A stretch of DNA of 64,000 nucleotides from the NCBI GenBank assembly GCA_016788065.1, contig JAEUTI010000001.1, positions 1 to 64,000 of the forward strand, read 5' to 3'. Position 1 is the first letter of the stretch, and the number at the start of each line of letters is the position of its first letter. Positions 36,979 to 45,308 of the stretch are shown here, one piece after another. The position numbers and the translations under genes were made by a program. Below the pieces are notes generated by a model that was not told the DNA's origin, searched no databases, and worked only from the letters and a program-made list of their open reading frames with translations. The stretch comes from Bacteroidia bacterium. Lineage in GTDB: Bacteria > Bacteroidota > Bacteroidia > AKYH767-A > OLB10.

Positions 36979-37017
36979 AAAAAAGAATGCCGGACCATTT
37001 GTCCGGCATTCTTTTTT
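36979..37017. terminator. Bidirectional terminator
   Basis: Perfect 11-base arms GAATGCCGGAC (36985-36995) and GTCCGGCATTC (37001-37011), flanked by A and T runs, lie between convergent genes. Confidence 0.92.
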
Positions 37018-37026
37018 ACCAGATCA

Positions 37027-37593
37027 CTACTCGACCCGTGATTCAAATACCACTTCTATATCTGTTTCACCGGGTGCCTGAGTTCCGTCTTTTACTCCCG
37101 GCTGATGCTTTAATGTGATTGTTGAAGTACCTGAACTCACATTTCCTGTTACCCACCGTGTTTGTAATCCCAGAGGTAATCCATTAGAATCAGAATCGAG
37201 ATAAGTTGTAGCAATATTTACCCCTGATTGTGTATAAAAGAACATGTGATCAACAGCTTCTTCTTCAACCTCATTGGAAATAGTGTCGGTTGGACTTCCA
37301 GATTCATCCAGCAACAAAACATCCATAAAGTAAGTAGTATTATTTTGAAGACGAATTGTATCGAACTGTGTAGGTGCTGCTCCACCATCTCCATCTGTAT
37401 CTCTGAAAATTGCAGTAACATCAGGTGCCACGCCTGCCGAATCGGTAAAAGAGAGTACTGCAGTCGTAATTAATTCTGATTCATTAGGTGTTCCGGGATT
37501 TGTTGGATCATCATCATCTTTTTTACATCCAGTAAAGATATTCGTTACTATTAGTGTCGCTGTTGCGAGTAAAATTATGTTTTTATTTTTCAT
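37027..37593 (-). CDS. Lipoprotein of unknown function, last gene of the metal-uptake operon
   Basis: The 188-residue lipoprotein has a signal peptide with lipobox IFTGC followed by an acidic stretch (KKDDDDPTNPG). The mature chain is beta-rich, with two DTDGDGG/DSDSNG acidic loops that could bind calcium or other cations. I do not recognise a domain. It lies 47 bases downstream of the TonB-dependent receptor gene, so an outer-membrane partner or metal capture role is plausible from position alone. Confidence 0.7.
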   Translation of the reverse strand: MKNKNIILLATATLIVTNIFTGCKKDDDDPTNPGTPNESELITTAVLSFTDSAGVAPDVTAIFRDTDGDGGAAPTQFDTIRLQNNTTYFMDVLLLDESGSPTDTISNEVEEEAVDHMFFYTQSGVNIATTYLDSDSNGLPLGLQTRWVTGNVSSGTSTITLKHQPGVKDGTQAPGETDIEVVFESRVE

Positions 37594-37640
37594 AGTTTCT
37601 TTTTGTTTTTCCCGCTGTAGCGGATAAGGTTTAGATTAAT

Positions 37641-40010
37641 TTAATTTTTTTTAGCAAACTGAAAAGGTACTTTAATTTTCAATGAGACATTCCTTCCCTG
37701 CTCATCGGCATAATAACGGAACCTGTTCAGGTAATCGCGATAAGAAGTATTCAATAAATTGGTAACGTTCAAGCTTAAATGGATAGCTTGTTTTCCGAAT
37801 GTTAGAATAGTACCGGCTTCGGCATTCAGTAACACATAACCTGAAGGAGGAGCAACATAATCTGCTTCGTCGGGTACTCTATACTGCTTGAGTACCTGAT
37901 TTACACTTACCATCAAATGGTTCGATTTGGTTTTTTTCCATTCCGGCAAATTAATGGTTGCACCATACTCAAAATGATCGGCAGGCATCATCTGAAGAAA
38001 ATCATTGGCTTCTTCATTGAATGCTCTAACAATATCGGCTCTTACATGTAATTCCGTATGAGCAGTCAGATGATATCTGACCATAGCATCGATTCCCTTG
38101 AGAGTTGCATCAGCCTGTTCATATCGATAAGTAGGAAATGCTCCTCGAATGGTGAGTGTTGGTGGCAATACCGGTTTCAAGTAAATAAAATCATTGATCA
38201 GGTTGTAATAGCCTGAAATTTCGATGGCGAATCTGGAGTGATCAAACAACATTGCGGAAACAATGGCATTCCATGATTTTTCAGGCACCAAAGAGGTATC
38301 TCCGATTTCAATTGCTGCAGCACCGTGATGCAATCCGTCACTGTACAACTCATTCACCGCCGGGGCACGCCAGGCAGTTCCAAGGTTTGCTGAGATTCGG
38401 ATATTTTTGGTGATATCATAAATTACACCGGTAGTACCTGAAAAGTTCTGATAATTGTATTCATAGGAATTAACAATTCCATTTTCCTTTTCATACACCG
38501 TAAGCTCCCGAATATCCATTCTTGCACCAGCTTCCAGCAATAATTTATTCTTCCGGTAACGTTCAACAACAAACAGTCCTGCCGTATTATTTATGTAATT
38601 CGGGATAAACTTTCTGCCTTCGAAAGTATTGCCCTGTGTCATGCCAGAGCAGCCAACCATTCCGGTAAATCCTTTATAGGAATTGTGTTCCCAAAGTAAA
38701 TCGACCGAATGAGAAGTTATTTCATAGGTAAGTTCCGGCAAATTGAGAGCAGCCAATGCATCGTTTAATGGCCGGTGCTTATCATATTCGTAACGTAGGT
38801 TGTACTGTCTGGCATAAGTCACAGAGAATTTTCCGGTAGTACCAGTCAGCAACCACCCTTTTGTTTTCAGCAGTTCGTGTTCGGCACGTTGAAAGGGACG
38901 ATCGATATGATAGCTGAATCCTGATTGCTCGAGAGGCTCATCCCTGTCGAATGCAGCCTGCAGATCGGTTAAATTTCCGATGTGTGAACCGGAGAAAATT
39001 CCGATACTACTGTTAAACTGCGAATAAAAAACTTCCAGACCATAAGTTGGTTTATTCCAACCTAATGCCCATGAGAAATTTTCTTCTTCGTATCCGGTAT
39101 TTTTAAGATAGTAATCGGGTGTTTTGGTATTACCACCTTTCTTCAGTGTTCCCTGTAATCGCCAGCTCAGAGCTTTTATTTTTTCAAACCGTTGTTCAGC
39201 AATAGCCGAAACCACTCCTTCTCTGTTATTCGAGAAGCCAACCAAATTTAATTCGCCTCGTATTCCTGCTGAATCGGGCATAGCAGCCGGCTCAACAAGA
39301 ATCACACCTGCTATTGCATCGGAACCATAACGAACAGAATTGGCACCTTTTATAACAGTGAGTTGTGTTGCTATAAACGGATCAATTTCGGGAGCATGCT
39401 CACTCCCCCATTGTTGTCCCTCCTGACGGATGCCATTGTTCAAAATTAAAACACGATTACTGTGAAGACCGTGAATTACCGGTTTCGAAACTGAGCTTCC
39501 GGTTTTCAATTCAGAAATTCCGGTTACACCCTTCAGACTTTCACCAAGCGATGAACCTCTTGTTTTATCGAGATCTTCACCGGTGATTTCCTGAACAGCT
39601 TGTGTGGGGATATCTTTTTGTCGCTCAGCAGAAATGCTCACACCTTTCAGTTCATTGAGTGAATGAGGCAATTCAAAATTCCGAACTAAATCGGCGGTGA
39701 TTTCAAGTTTGAAATCTTTGCTTTCACACGATAAATGAGAAACGCGAACGGTATAATTACCGGGACAGATACCTTTAATGATATAATTCCCCGATTCATC
39801 GGTAGCAGCACCTTTCTGGAGTTCTACAATCACAACGTTAGAATATCCTAATGGCTCCCGGGTGTCTGCATCTACAACTGTACCTTTCATTTCTAAAGTA
39901 CATTGCGCAATGAGAGCAACCGATTGCATTAAAATAAACACCGTGATTGAAAACAACTTAACAAGTAGTTTCAATTGGTTAAATTTTAAATAATAAAACA
40001 GGAGTAACAA
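37641..40010 (-). CDS. TonB-dependent outer membrane receptor, ZnuD-like
   Basis: The 789-residue protein has a signal peptide (ending SVALIAQ) and an N-terminal carboxypeptidase-regulatory-like domain (about 40-120, MKGTVVDADTREPLGYSNVVI). The plug domain follows, with SVSKPVIHGLHSNRVLILNNGIRQEGQQWGSEHAPEIDPFIA and VIKGANSVRYGSDAIAGVI. The beta barrel ends in SLKIKVPFQFAKKN with the terminal aromatic region. The plug motif around HGL..R.L.L.NG.R and EHAPEID resembles ZnuD-type zinc receptors. An upstream His/Cys-rich protein supports a metal substrate. The first ATG lies in a run of hydrophobic residues, and a start at the later KLFSITVF segment cannot be excluded. Confidence 0.85.
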   Translation of the reverse strand: MLLLFYYLKFNQLKLLVKLFSITVFILMQSVALIAQCTLEMKGTVVDADTREPLGYSNVVIVELQKGAATDESGNYIIKGICPGNYTVRVSHLSCESKDFKLEITADLVRNFELPHSLNELKGVSISAERQKDIPTQAVQEITGEDLDKTRGSSLGESLKGVTGISELKTGSSVSKPVIHGLHSNRVLILNNGIRQEGQQWGSEHAPEIDPFIATQLTVIKGANSVRYGSDAIAGVILVEPAAMPDSAGIRGELNLVGFSNNREGVVSAIAEQRFEKIKALSWRLQGTLKKGGNTKTPDYYLKNTGYEEENFSWALGWNKPTYGLEVFYSQFNSSIGIFSGSHIGNLTDLQAAFDRDEPLEQSGFSYHIDRPFQRAEHELLKTKGWLLTGTTGKFSVTYARQYNLRYEYDKHRPLNDALAALNLPELTYEITSHSVDLLWEHNSYKGFTGMVGCSGMTQGNTFEGRKFIPNYINNTAGLFVVERYRKNKLLLEAGARMDIRELTVYEKENGIVNSYEYNYQNFSGTTGVIYDITKNIRISANLGTAWRAPAVNELYSDGLHHGAAAIEIGDTSLVPEKSWNAIVSAMLFDHSRFAIEISGYYNLINDFIYLKPVLPPTLTIRGAFPTYRYEQADATLKGIDAMVRYHLTAHTELHVRADIVRAFNEEANDFLQMMPADHFEYGATINLPEWKKTKSNHLMVSVNQVLKQYRVPDEADYVAPPSGYVLLNAEAGTILTFGKQAIHLSLNVTNLLNTSYRDYLNRFRYYADEQGRNVSLKIKVPFQFAKKN

Positions 40011-40036
40011 TCCCTTAAGAGGGAGTTACCGAAAAC

Positions 40037-40072
40037 ACCCTCAAGAAGTGTATGAAATAGACACTTCAGGGT
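40037..40072 (-). promoter_or_regulatory. Intercistronic hairpin in the metal-uptake operon
   Basis: ACCCT plus GAAGTGT (40037-40041 and 40045-40051) pair with ACACTTC plus AGGGT (40061-40072) across a 9-base loop. There is no strong T run, so it looks like an RNA-stability or attenuation element rather than a full terminator. Confidence 0.5.
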
Positions 40073-40078
40073 AAAAAA

Positions 40079-40393
40079 TCAGACCGGAGGTGCTCTGGGA
40101 GGTAATAAAGGCCATGCTGTAGAAGGAACAACAGGCATCGAAGCCGTAAACCATGTTCCGGATTTAATAACTTCGATTACATTAAAATAAGTTGCGACTG
40201 CACCTTCGCTGAAAGAAACAGAAAAGTCGCATATACTGCAAACATGTTCCAGTTCGTGCAAATGAACTTCAGCAGTAGCATCACAATGAGTATCGTTGCG
40301 ATGTTCAAAAGCATGCACTTCAATTTGAACCAACGGATAGCAAAATACCGCCAGCAGCAATAAAGAAATGAATATGTTATATCTGCGCAACAT
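40079..40393 (-). CDS. His/Cys-rich small exported protein (probable metal homeostasis)
   Basis: From ATG 40393 the protein has 104 residues with a signal sequence (MLRRYNIFISLLLLAVFCYPLVQIEVHA). The mature segment is dense in metal ligands: HAFEHRNDTHCD, EVHLHELEHVCSICDF. The chain ends in a proline-rich PLLPPRAPPV. The frame is open to 40441, but a TATCTTTG -7 box at 40400-40407 would lie inside such a longer gene. Similar small proteins precede metal-linked TonB receptors in Bacteroidota, as far as I recall. It may deliver zinc or copper to, or sense it for, the receptor downstream. Confidence 0.65.
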   Translation of the reverse strand: MLRRYNIFISLLLLAVFCYPLVQIEVHAFEHRNDTHCDATAEVHLHELEHVCSICDFSVSFSEGAVATYFNVIEVIKSGTWFTASMPVVPSTAWPLLPPRAPPV

Positions 40394-40399
40394 CAATTG

Positions 40400-40407
40400 C
40401 AAAGATA
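40400..40407 (-). promoter_or_regulatory. -7 promoter box of the metal-uptake operon
   Basis: TATCTTTG on the minus strand ends 6 bases before the ATG at 40393, so the transcript is leaderless or nearly so. Confidence 0.6.
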
Positions 40408-40458
40408 CTAAAATCCGACAAGATTTGTATCGCATTCGCAATCAGCTGTTAATCATTG

Positions 40459-40468
40459 TGTTATAACA
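40459..40468. promoter_or_regulatory. TGTTATAACA palindrome, candidate metal-regulator operator
   Basis: This 10-base perfect palindrome lies about 50 bases upstream of the -7 box of the metal-uptake operon and 113 bases before the divergent cytochrome gene. The TGTTATA..TAACA pattern recalls Zur/Fur-type boxes, but the site is short. Confidence 0.35.
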
Positions 40469-40580
40469 ACTTAAAATCTTAAAAACCGATAATTCGATAG
40501 TCTAAATTTTGAACTCAATTAGTTTTGCCGAATGCATTTAAAATATTTTTATTTTAGCTGTCTGAACAAAAACACTTACC

Positions 40581-41153
40581 ATGAAAACAACAAAGTTAAA
40601 TAGCATACAAATACTTTTCGGAGCCTTAATATTAGTTTCTTCTTGTGGGTCACCCACGGAGAAAACAGAAGAACCAAAGCAACCATCCAAAGAAGAGCAG
40701 GTAAAGCGAGGCGAATATCTGGTAGGCATTATGGGATGCAACGATTGTCATTCGCCAAAAATATTTGGCCCTGAAGGACCGTATCCTGATCCCAACTTAT
40801 TATTATCGGGACATCCGGCATCGATGCCAATTGCGAAATTCGATACCACAATGATTGGTCCGTGGGTTTTATTTAATCCACATAATACAGTTGCCGTTGG
40901 TCCCTGGGGAGTGACCTATGCAGCCAACTTAACATCTGATGCAACAGGAATTGGTAACTGGACACTGGAGCAATTTAAAAAAGCAATTAAAGAAGGAAAG
41001 TACAAAGGAATGGATGGAGCGAGAATGCTTCTCCCTCCTATGCCATGGCCCAATTACAAAAACATTACTGATGAAGATGCATCTGCAATTTTTGAATATC
41101 TGAAATCAACGAAACCAGTTGAAAATGTAGTGCCCGCGCCAGTTAGCAAATGA
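40581..41153 (+). CDS. Monohaem cytochrome c lipoprotein
   Basis: The 190-residue protein has a lipoprotein signal (lipobox LVSSC) and a Pro/Glu/Lys-rich linker. The cytochrome c fold has haem attachment CNDCH at about residues 53-57 (GEYLVGIMGCNDCHSPK) and a likely distal Met in ARMLLPPMPW or nearby. The end IFEYLKST is typical of class I cytochromes. It should carry electrons at the periplasmic face. No oxidase or dehydrogenase gene is adjacent. Confidence 0.85.
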   Translation: MKTTKLNSIQILFGALILVSSCGSPTEKTEEPKQPSKEEQVKRGEYLVGIMGCNDCHSPKIFGPEGPYPDPNLLLSGHPASMPIAKFDTTMIGPWVLFNPHNTVAVGPWGVTYAANLTSDATGIGNWTLEQFKKAIKEGKYKGMDGARMLLPPMPWPNYKNITDEDASAIFEYLKSTKPVENVVPAPVSK

Positions 41154-41981
41154 ATCGGCCTTGCCGCTTCATTTGCGTCATTCGCAGCTAACGCTGCTGT
41201 CATTGGCAGCAAAGCTGCTGTCATTGGGTCATTGATGGTCATTGGGGATTTTCGGCGGAGCTACTGTCATTGTCTCATTTTAGTTTTGTAAATCTTCAAA
41301 ACAAAATTATACGTTGGACAATTTACGTTGAACATTTTACATTCACAATTTTATATTGATCAGTTTACATTTTGACGAATTTTCTTCTGACCAAAAGCAT
41401 TTTAATATTTAATAGGAATCTCTCCCTCTCCAGCCCCAAATGCAACACGGAGGATGATGCCTATGCTGGAGAGGGCCGGGGTGAGGAAAAGCGGCAGAGC
41501 TTGATAGCAAAGCTGCTGTCATTGGGTCATTGGCGGCAATGAGTCAATGTGCTAATTTGCTAATGCTTGCCATGAGCGCAGTCGAAGGGTGCTGATGTGC
41601 TAGTGTGCTGATTTTTTGTTCCAGTGTAATAAAAATGTGACTGCTTATTTCAGTGATCAGTTATCAGTGATCAGCGTTTTGCAGATACATTTCAAGATTT
41701 CGTTTTTCACTTATGATTTATTTTGTGGCTGCTAAAGCTGGTGGTTTTTCGTTCTCAAAATGCTTTTATTGCATATTGAGAAACAAGAAGTGAGAATTGA
41801 ATAATTTTGAAACTGCTATAGTACTCATATTTGGATTCTTCAACCAGTCAAATATTCTGCCTGTCTTCCTGATGCTTTTATTGAATATCAATTCACAAGA
41901 ATTGGATAGTGAATAAGGGTATTAAAAAAAGCAAGAAACTAAAAACCCTCAATGTTTCATCCTTTTTCGTATTTTAGCCTC
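41154..41981. repeat. Repeat-rich spacer upstream of the T9SS cargo gene (direct repeat copy A)
   Basis: The 828 bases hold no gene. They contain GTCATTGG-type words (41176-41250), TTTACATTGAACA-type words (41311-41370), and a hairpin with 11-bp arms CCCTCTCCAGC/GCTGGAGAGGG (41424-41434 and 41465-41475) next to CCGGGGTGAGG. TGTGCTAAT words with GAGCGCAGTCGAAGGG lie at 41548-41610, a CAGTGATCAG array at 41651-41674, and copy A of the mosaic repeat shared with 43563-43946 and 44118-44341 reaches 41916. Confidence 0.8.
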
Positions 41982-43496
41982 ATGAAGTTATTCCAGGCAG
42001 GTTTTTTATTTATTGTTTTTAGCATCATCGCTTGCGGGGTGCAGGCTCAAAAGCGGGGCTCGGTATGGTGCTTCGGCGACAGTGCTAAAGTTAATTTTTC
42101 TGATACAAGCAATATTATTACAGGGCACAGTAGTGTGAAGTCCAGAGGAAGTTGTGTGTCTATTTCAGATACCATGGGTAATTTAGAATTGTATGCTTAT
42201 ACACGAGCTGGAGTAAATGGAAATACTTCTCTTTTAAAAAATGCTACTGATTCACTTTTGATCAATGGGGATTCAATTGTTGGAGAAGGGTGGTATCGAG
42301 AATTAGTTTTGCTTCCTTATCCTGGAAATGACTCTCTAAATTATTTATTTTCTATTGGTGTTGCTGGATCGAGTGAAGATGGGTTATATTATTCGATCGC
42401 AAATATGTCAGCCAACAGTGGACAAGGGGCAGTCATTCAAAAAAACATTCAATTAGAGAATTTTAAAGCCGTAGATTGTTTGACTGCCATCAAACATGGC
42501 AATGGCCGCGATTGGTGGGTGTTTTTTAGGAAGTCAGATTTCCCATCAGGGGGAAATAATGAATGGTATTTGTATTTGGTTACTCCACAAGGGATTGCAA
42601 CCCAAATTATTCAAGCTGTTGGAAATTACAATAGCACTAATTCCGGTCGAATTTCATTTAACACTTCAGGTAATAGAATGGCATACATCAATTATAAAGG
42701 ATTAATTGAACTATATGACTTTAACCGCTGTACTGGAATAATTAGTAACCCAATTACTATTTCAGCAGAGAGTTCTCAGGCACCATGGCCTGAGAACTGG
42801 AGCTCAGAATTTTCACCTTCCGGACAATTTTTATATATGACTCAAATAGCAGCTTTTCCACCTGACAGTTGTTATCTCATTCAATTTGATTTAAGTTCTG
42901 CTAACATTTCACAATCTGCCGATACTATTTGGGTTACACCTTTTCAAGAAAATATGGGCCAGTTAAAGAAAGCACCAAATAATAAAGTCTACTTAGCTAC
43001 AAATTATAAAGGAGGGTATCCCTATGCTGATACTACCTACAATTATATTAACACAAATCTAAGTGTGATAAATTCTCCCGACAGCATGGGTTTAGCTTGT
43101 GATTTTCAGCCCTTCAGTTTTTCTTTAGGTGGAAAGCGCAGTTACTTCGGCCTCCCAAACAACCCCGATTACGACTTACCCGCCCTCGCTGGCAGTCAGT
43201 GTGATACGTTGGTATCGCAAAATGAGTTGGCAGAGGCAGCGGCAGTAGGCAGTCTTCATGTTTACTACCACCCGGCATGGGAGAAAGCATTCATTAACGC
43301 CTCTAACTTAAAAGGCAAAACCGGCAAGTTGTTGGTGTATGATATGCAAGGAAAAGTAGTTCATTCGGAGCCGCTCAAGATACAGAATGGGTACTATACG
43401 CGGGATTTGTCAATGATAGGTAGGGCTGATGGGGTATACCTGGTGGTTATAGAAACGGAGGTGGAGCGGTTGGTGAAGAAGATGCTTGTGGAATGA
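41982..43496 (+). CDS. Secreted beta-propeller-like protein with T9SS sorting tail
   Basis: From ATG 41982 the protein has 504 residues; a frame start at 41952 adds 10 residues before the signal peptide. The signal (KLFQAGFLFIVFSIIACGVQAQ) is followed by about 400 residues of WD40-like/beta-propeller character, with WYLYLVTPQG, IELYDFNRCTGIISNP and QFLYMTQIAAFPPDSCYLIQFDLSS. The T9SS type A tail is LLVYDMQGKVVHSE to VERLVKKMLVE. The function is unknown. It is enclosed by long direct repeats on both sides, as a cassette would be. The last 300 bases look more GC-rich than the rest of the gene. Confidence 0.78.
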   Translation: MKLFQAGFLFIVFSIIACGVQAQKRGSVWCFGDSAKVNFSDTSNIITGHSSVKSRGSCVSISDTMGNLELYAYTRAGVNGNTSLLKNATDSLLINGDSIVGEGWYRELVLLPYPGNDSLNYLFSIGVAGSSEDGLYYSIANMSANSGQGAVIQKNIQLENFKAVDCLTAIKHGNGRDWWVFFRKSDFPSGGNNEWYLYLVTPQGIATQIIQAVGNYNSTNSGRISFNTSGNRMAYINYKGLIELYDFNRCTGIISNPITISAESSQAPWPENWSSEFSPSGQFLYMTQIAAFPPDSCYLIQFDLSSANISQSADTIWVTPFQENMGQLKKAPNNKVYLATNYKGGYPYADTTYNYINTNLSVINSPDSMGLACDFQPFSFSLGGKRSYFGLPNNPDYDLPALAGSQCDTLVSQNELAEAAAVGSLHVYYHPAWEKAFINASNLKGKTGKLLVYDMQGKVVHSEPLKIQNGYYTRDLSMIGRADGVYLVVIETEVERLVKKMLVE

Positions 43497-44457
43497 TTTT
43501 TTTATTACTCTATATGCACAGGTTCTTATAGGAGTTTCATGCTTAAATGATGTGACTGCTTTAATGTGCTAATGCTTGCCCTGAGCGCAGTCGAAGGGTG
43601 CTGATGTGCTAGTGTGCTGATTTTTTGTTCCAGAGTAAAAAAATGTAACTGCTTATTTCAGTGATCGGTGATCGGTGATCAGTTATCAGTGATCAGTGTT
43701 TTGCTATTGAATTTCAAGATTTCGTTTTTTATTTATGATTTATGTAGAGCTGCTATTCCTGTAGGTTTTTCGTTCTCAAAATGCTTTTATTGCATATTGA
43801 GAAACAAGAAGTGAGAATTGAATAATATTTTGCTCCCTATTTCCTTATTCAATTTGTAATATTCAATATTTGTTATTCAATATTTTGAAGCTGCAATAGA
43901 ACTCATATTTGCGTTTTTCAACTGATCAAATATTCTCAATATCTTCAAGAGTCATTTGCGGCAAAGCCGCGTCATTAGGTCATTCATGGTCATTGAAGAA
44001 ATTCTCTCCTCATCGCGAAAGCGAATTTCTCTGCGTCTCCCTAACTCTGCGTTCAAAAAAAAGGATTTCATAGTTCATAAGCAATAAGGGGAGTTTATCG
44101 GCGGAAGTTTATTTCGTACTCTCAAAATGCTTTTTATTGAATATAGATTAACAAGAAGTGAGAATTGAATAATATTTTGCTCCCTATTTCCTTATTAAAT
44201 TTGTAATATTCAATATTTGGTATTAAATATTTTGAAACTGCTATAGTACTCATATTTGGATTCTTCAACCAGTCAAATATTCTGCCTGTCTTCATGATGC
44301 TTTTATTGAATATCAATTAACAAGAATTGAATAGTGAATAATGACATTTCAAACCATGTCAACCTATTTCAGTCTAGGTCAATCTAGCATCTATCATCTA
44401 TAATTTATCATTTTAGCGAATTTTCCTTCTGAGCAGAAAATCCTTAATTCTTAATTT
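43497..44457. repeat. Repeat-rich convergent spacer (direct repeat copies B and C)
   Basis: The 961 bases hold no gene. Copy B (43563-43946) repeats copy A's TGTGCTAATGC, GAGCGCAGTCGAAGGG, CAGTGATC and AAAATGCTTTTATTGCATA modules. GTCATTTGCGGCAAAGCCG words lie at 43951-43998, and a CTCTGCGTCTCCCTAACTCTGC-like word near 44030-44052. Copy C (44118-44341) shares one module with B and another with A. CTATCATCTATAATTTATC words and CTTAAT words reach 44470. Confidence 0.8.
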
Positions 44458-45021
44458 TTAATTCTTAATCAAATTGTCCACTACATGAATAATACCATTG
44501 CTTGCAGGCACAGAAGCAACTACATTAGCGCCGTTTATAGAAACTTTGCCATCTTTAACAGCTATAGTTGCATTGGCACCATTTACCATATTTAGTATCT
44601 GGCCGTCTTTTAAGTTTTCAGTTTTATAAACAGCAACAGCGACGTGGAACTGCAAAATATCCTGAAGTTTTTCTTTGTTCTCAGGTTTCAGTAATTCATC
44701 AACTGTTCCAGCAGGCAATGCATCGAAAGCGGCATTGGTAGGAGCAAAAACTGTAAAGGGTCCTGCGTTCGAAAGCACATCGACTAATTCAGCAGCCTTT
44801 ACAGCAGCCACTAAAGTTGTGTGATCGGCTGAACCTGCTGCGACTCCCACAATATTTTTTTGAGAAACATCATCAACCACACCTGATTGTCCCGTTAATT
44901 TTTCTTCAGTTTGCTCTGTTGTAGTTGCTGAATCAGTTTCATTAGAAGTCTGCTGATTGCAGGATACACTAATTGTGAGAATGGTAGCTGTTACTACAGT
45001 TGTGAGAAATTTATTTTTCAT
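44458..45021 (-). CDS. Fasciclin (FAS1) domain lipoprotein
   Basis: From ATG 45021 the protein has 187 residues; the frame extends upstream to 45063 but lacks a signal there. The lipobox is ISVSC. A Thr/Glu-rich linker precedes one FAS1 domain with HTTLVAAVKAAELVDVLSNAGPFTVFAPTNAAFDALPAGTVDELL (H1 motif), LQFHVAVAVYKTENL and NGIIHVVDNLI (H2). FAS1 proteins mediate adhesion or surface interaction. A 26-base palindrome lies about 65 bases upstream of the start. Confidence 0.92.
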   Translation of the reverse strand: MKNKFLTTVVTATILTISVSCNQQTSNETDSATTTEQTEEKLTGQSGVVDDVSQKNIVGVAAGSADHTTLVAAVKAAELVDVLSNAGPFTVFAPTNAAFDALPAGTVDELLKPENKEKLQDILQFHVAVAVYKTENLKDGQILNMVNGANATIAVKDGKVSINGANVVASVPASNGIIHVVDNLIKN

Positions 45022-45084
45022 GATGTTAGAATTTAAAATGTGAGATAAATTATTGTTTTGCAAATCTCGTTAATCTCGTTTCCA

Positions 45085-45110
45085 ATAAATATGATATATA
45101 TCATATTTAT
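45085..45110. promoter_or_regulatory. 26-bp perfect palindrome upstream of the fasciclin gene
   Basis: Twelve-base arms (ATAAATATGATA and complement) flank a central TA. The core ATGATATATATCAT differs from the FNR site TTGATnnnnATCAA by one base per half, so a Crp/Fnr-type dimeric regulator is a fair guess. Confidence 0.5.
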
Positions 45111-45177
45111 AATATAATGATTACTAAATAGTTATGCTATATTCGTAGCATTTCCCAACTTAAGGCTAAAAAAGTCG

Positions 45178-45185
45178 TATCTTTG
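45178..45185 (+). promoter_or_regulatory. -7 promoter box of the small ORF/helicase unit
   Basis: TATCTTTG ends 4 bases before the ATG of a 22-codon ORF at 45190, so the predicted transcript begins at that ATG. Confidence 0.6.
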
Positions 45186-45189
45186 CACC

Positions 45190-45258
45190 ATGAGTTCCGG
45201 GCCTTCCTCCACTACCGGTATTTTCAAATTACTATTTAAAGGGAACAAATCATTTTAA
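45190..45258 (+). CDS. Possible 22-aa leaderless small ORF upstream of the DEAD-box helicase
   Basis: ATG 45190 to TAA 45256-45258 encodes a short peptide, MSSGPSSTTGIFKLLFKG then NKSF, with a Ser/Gly/Thr-rich half and a basic-hydrophobic half. The spacing between the TATCTTTG box and the ATG (4 bases) equals that of two other starts in the window (9473, 61130), which supports leaderless translation. The helicase ATG follows 50 bases after its stop. It could be a regulatory leader peptide or a chance ORF. Confidence 0.4.
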   Translation: MSSGPSSTTGIFKLLFKGNKSF

Positions 45259-45308
45259 TTTCCGGCGAAGGCGGTCTGGACTGATTAAGTTTCCACAACA
45301 AACAACAA

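Noticed and set aside
40394-40441. A longer start for the His/Cys-rich protein.
   Set aside because: The TATCTTTG promoter box at 40400-40407 would lie within the coding region, and the signal peptide begins at ATG 40393.
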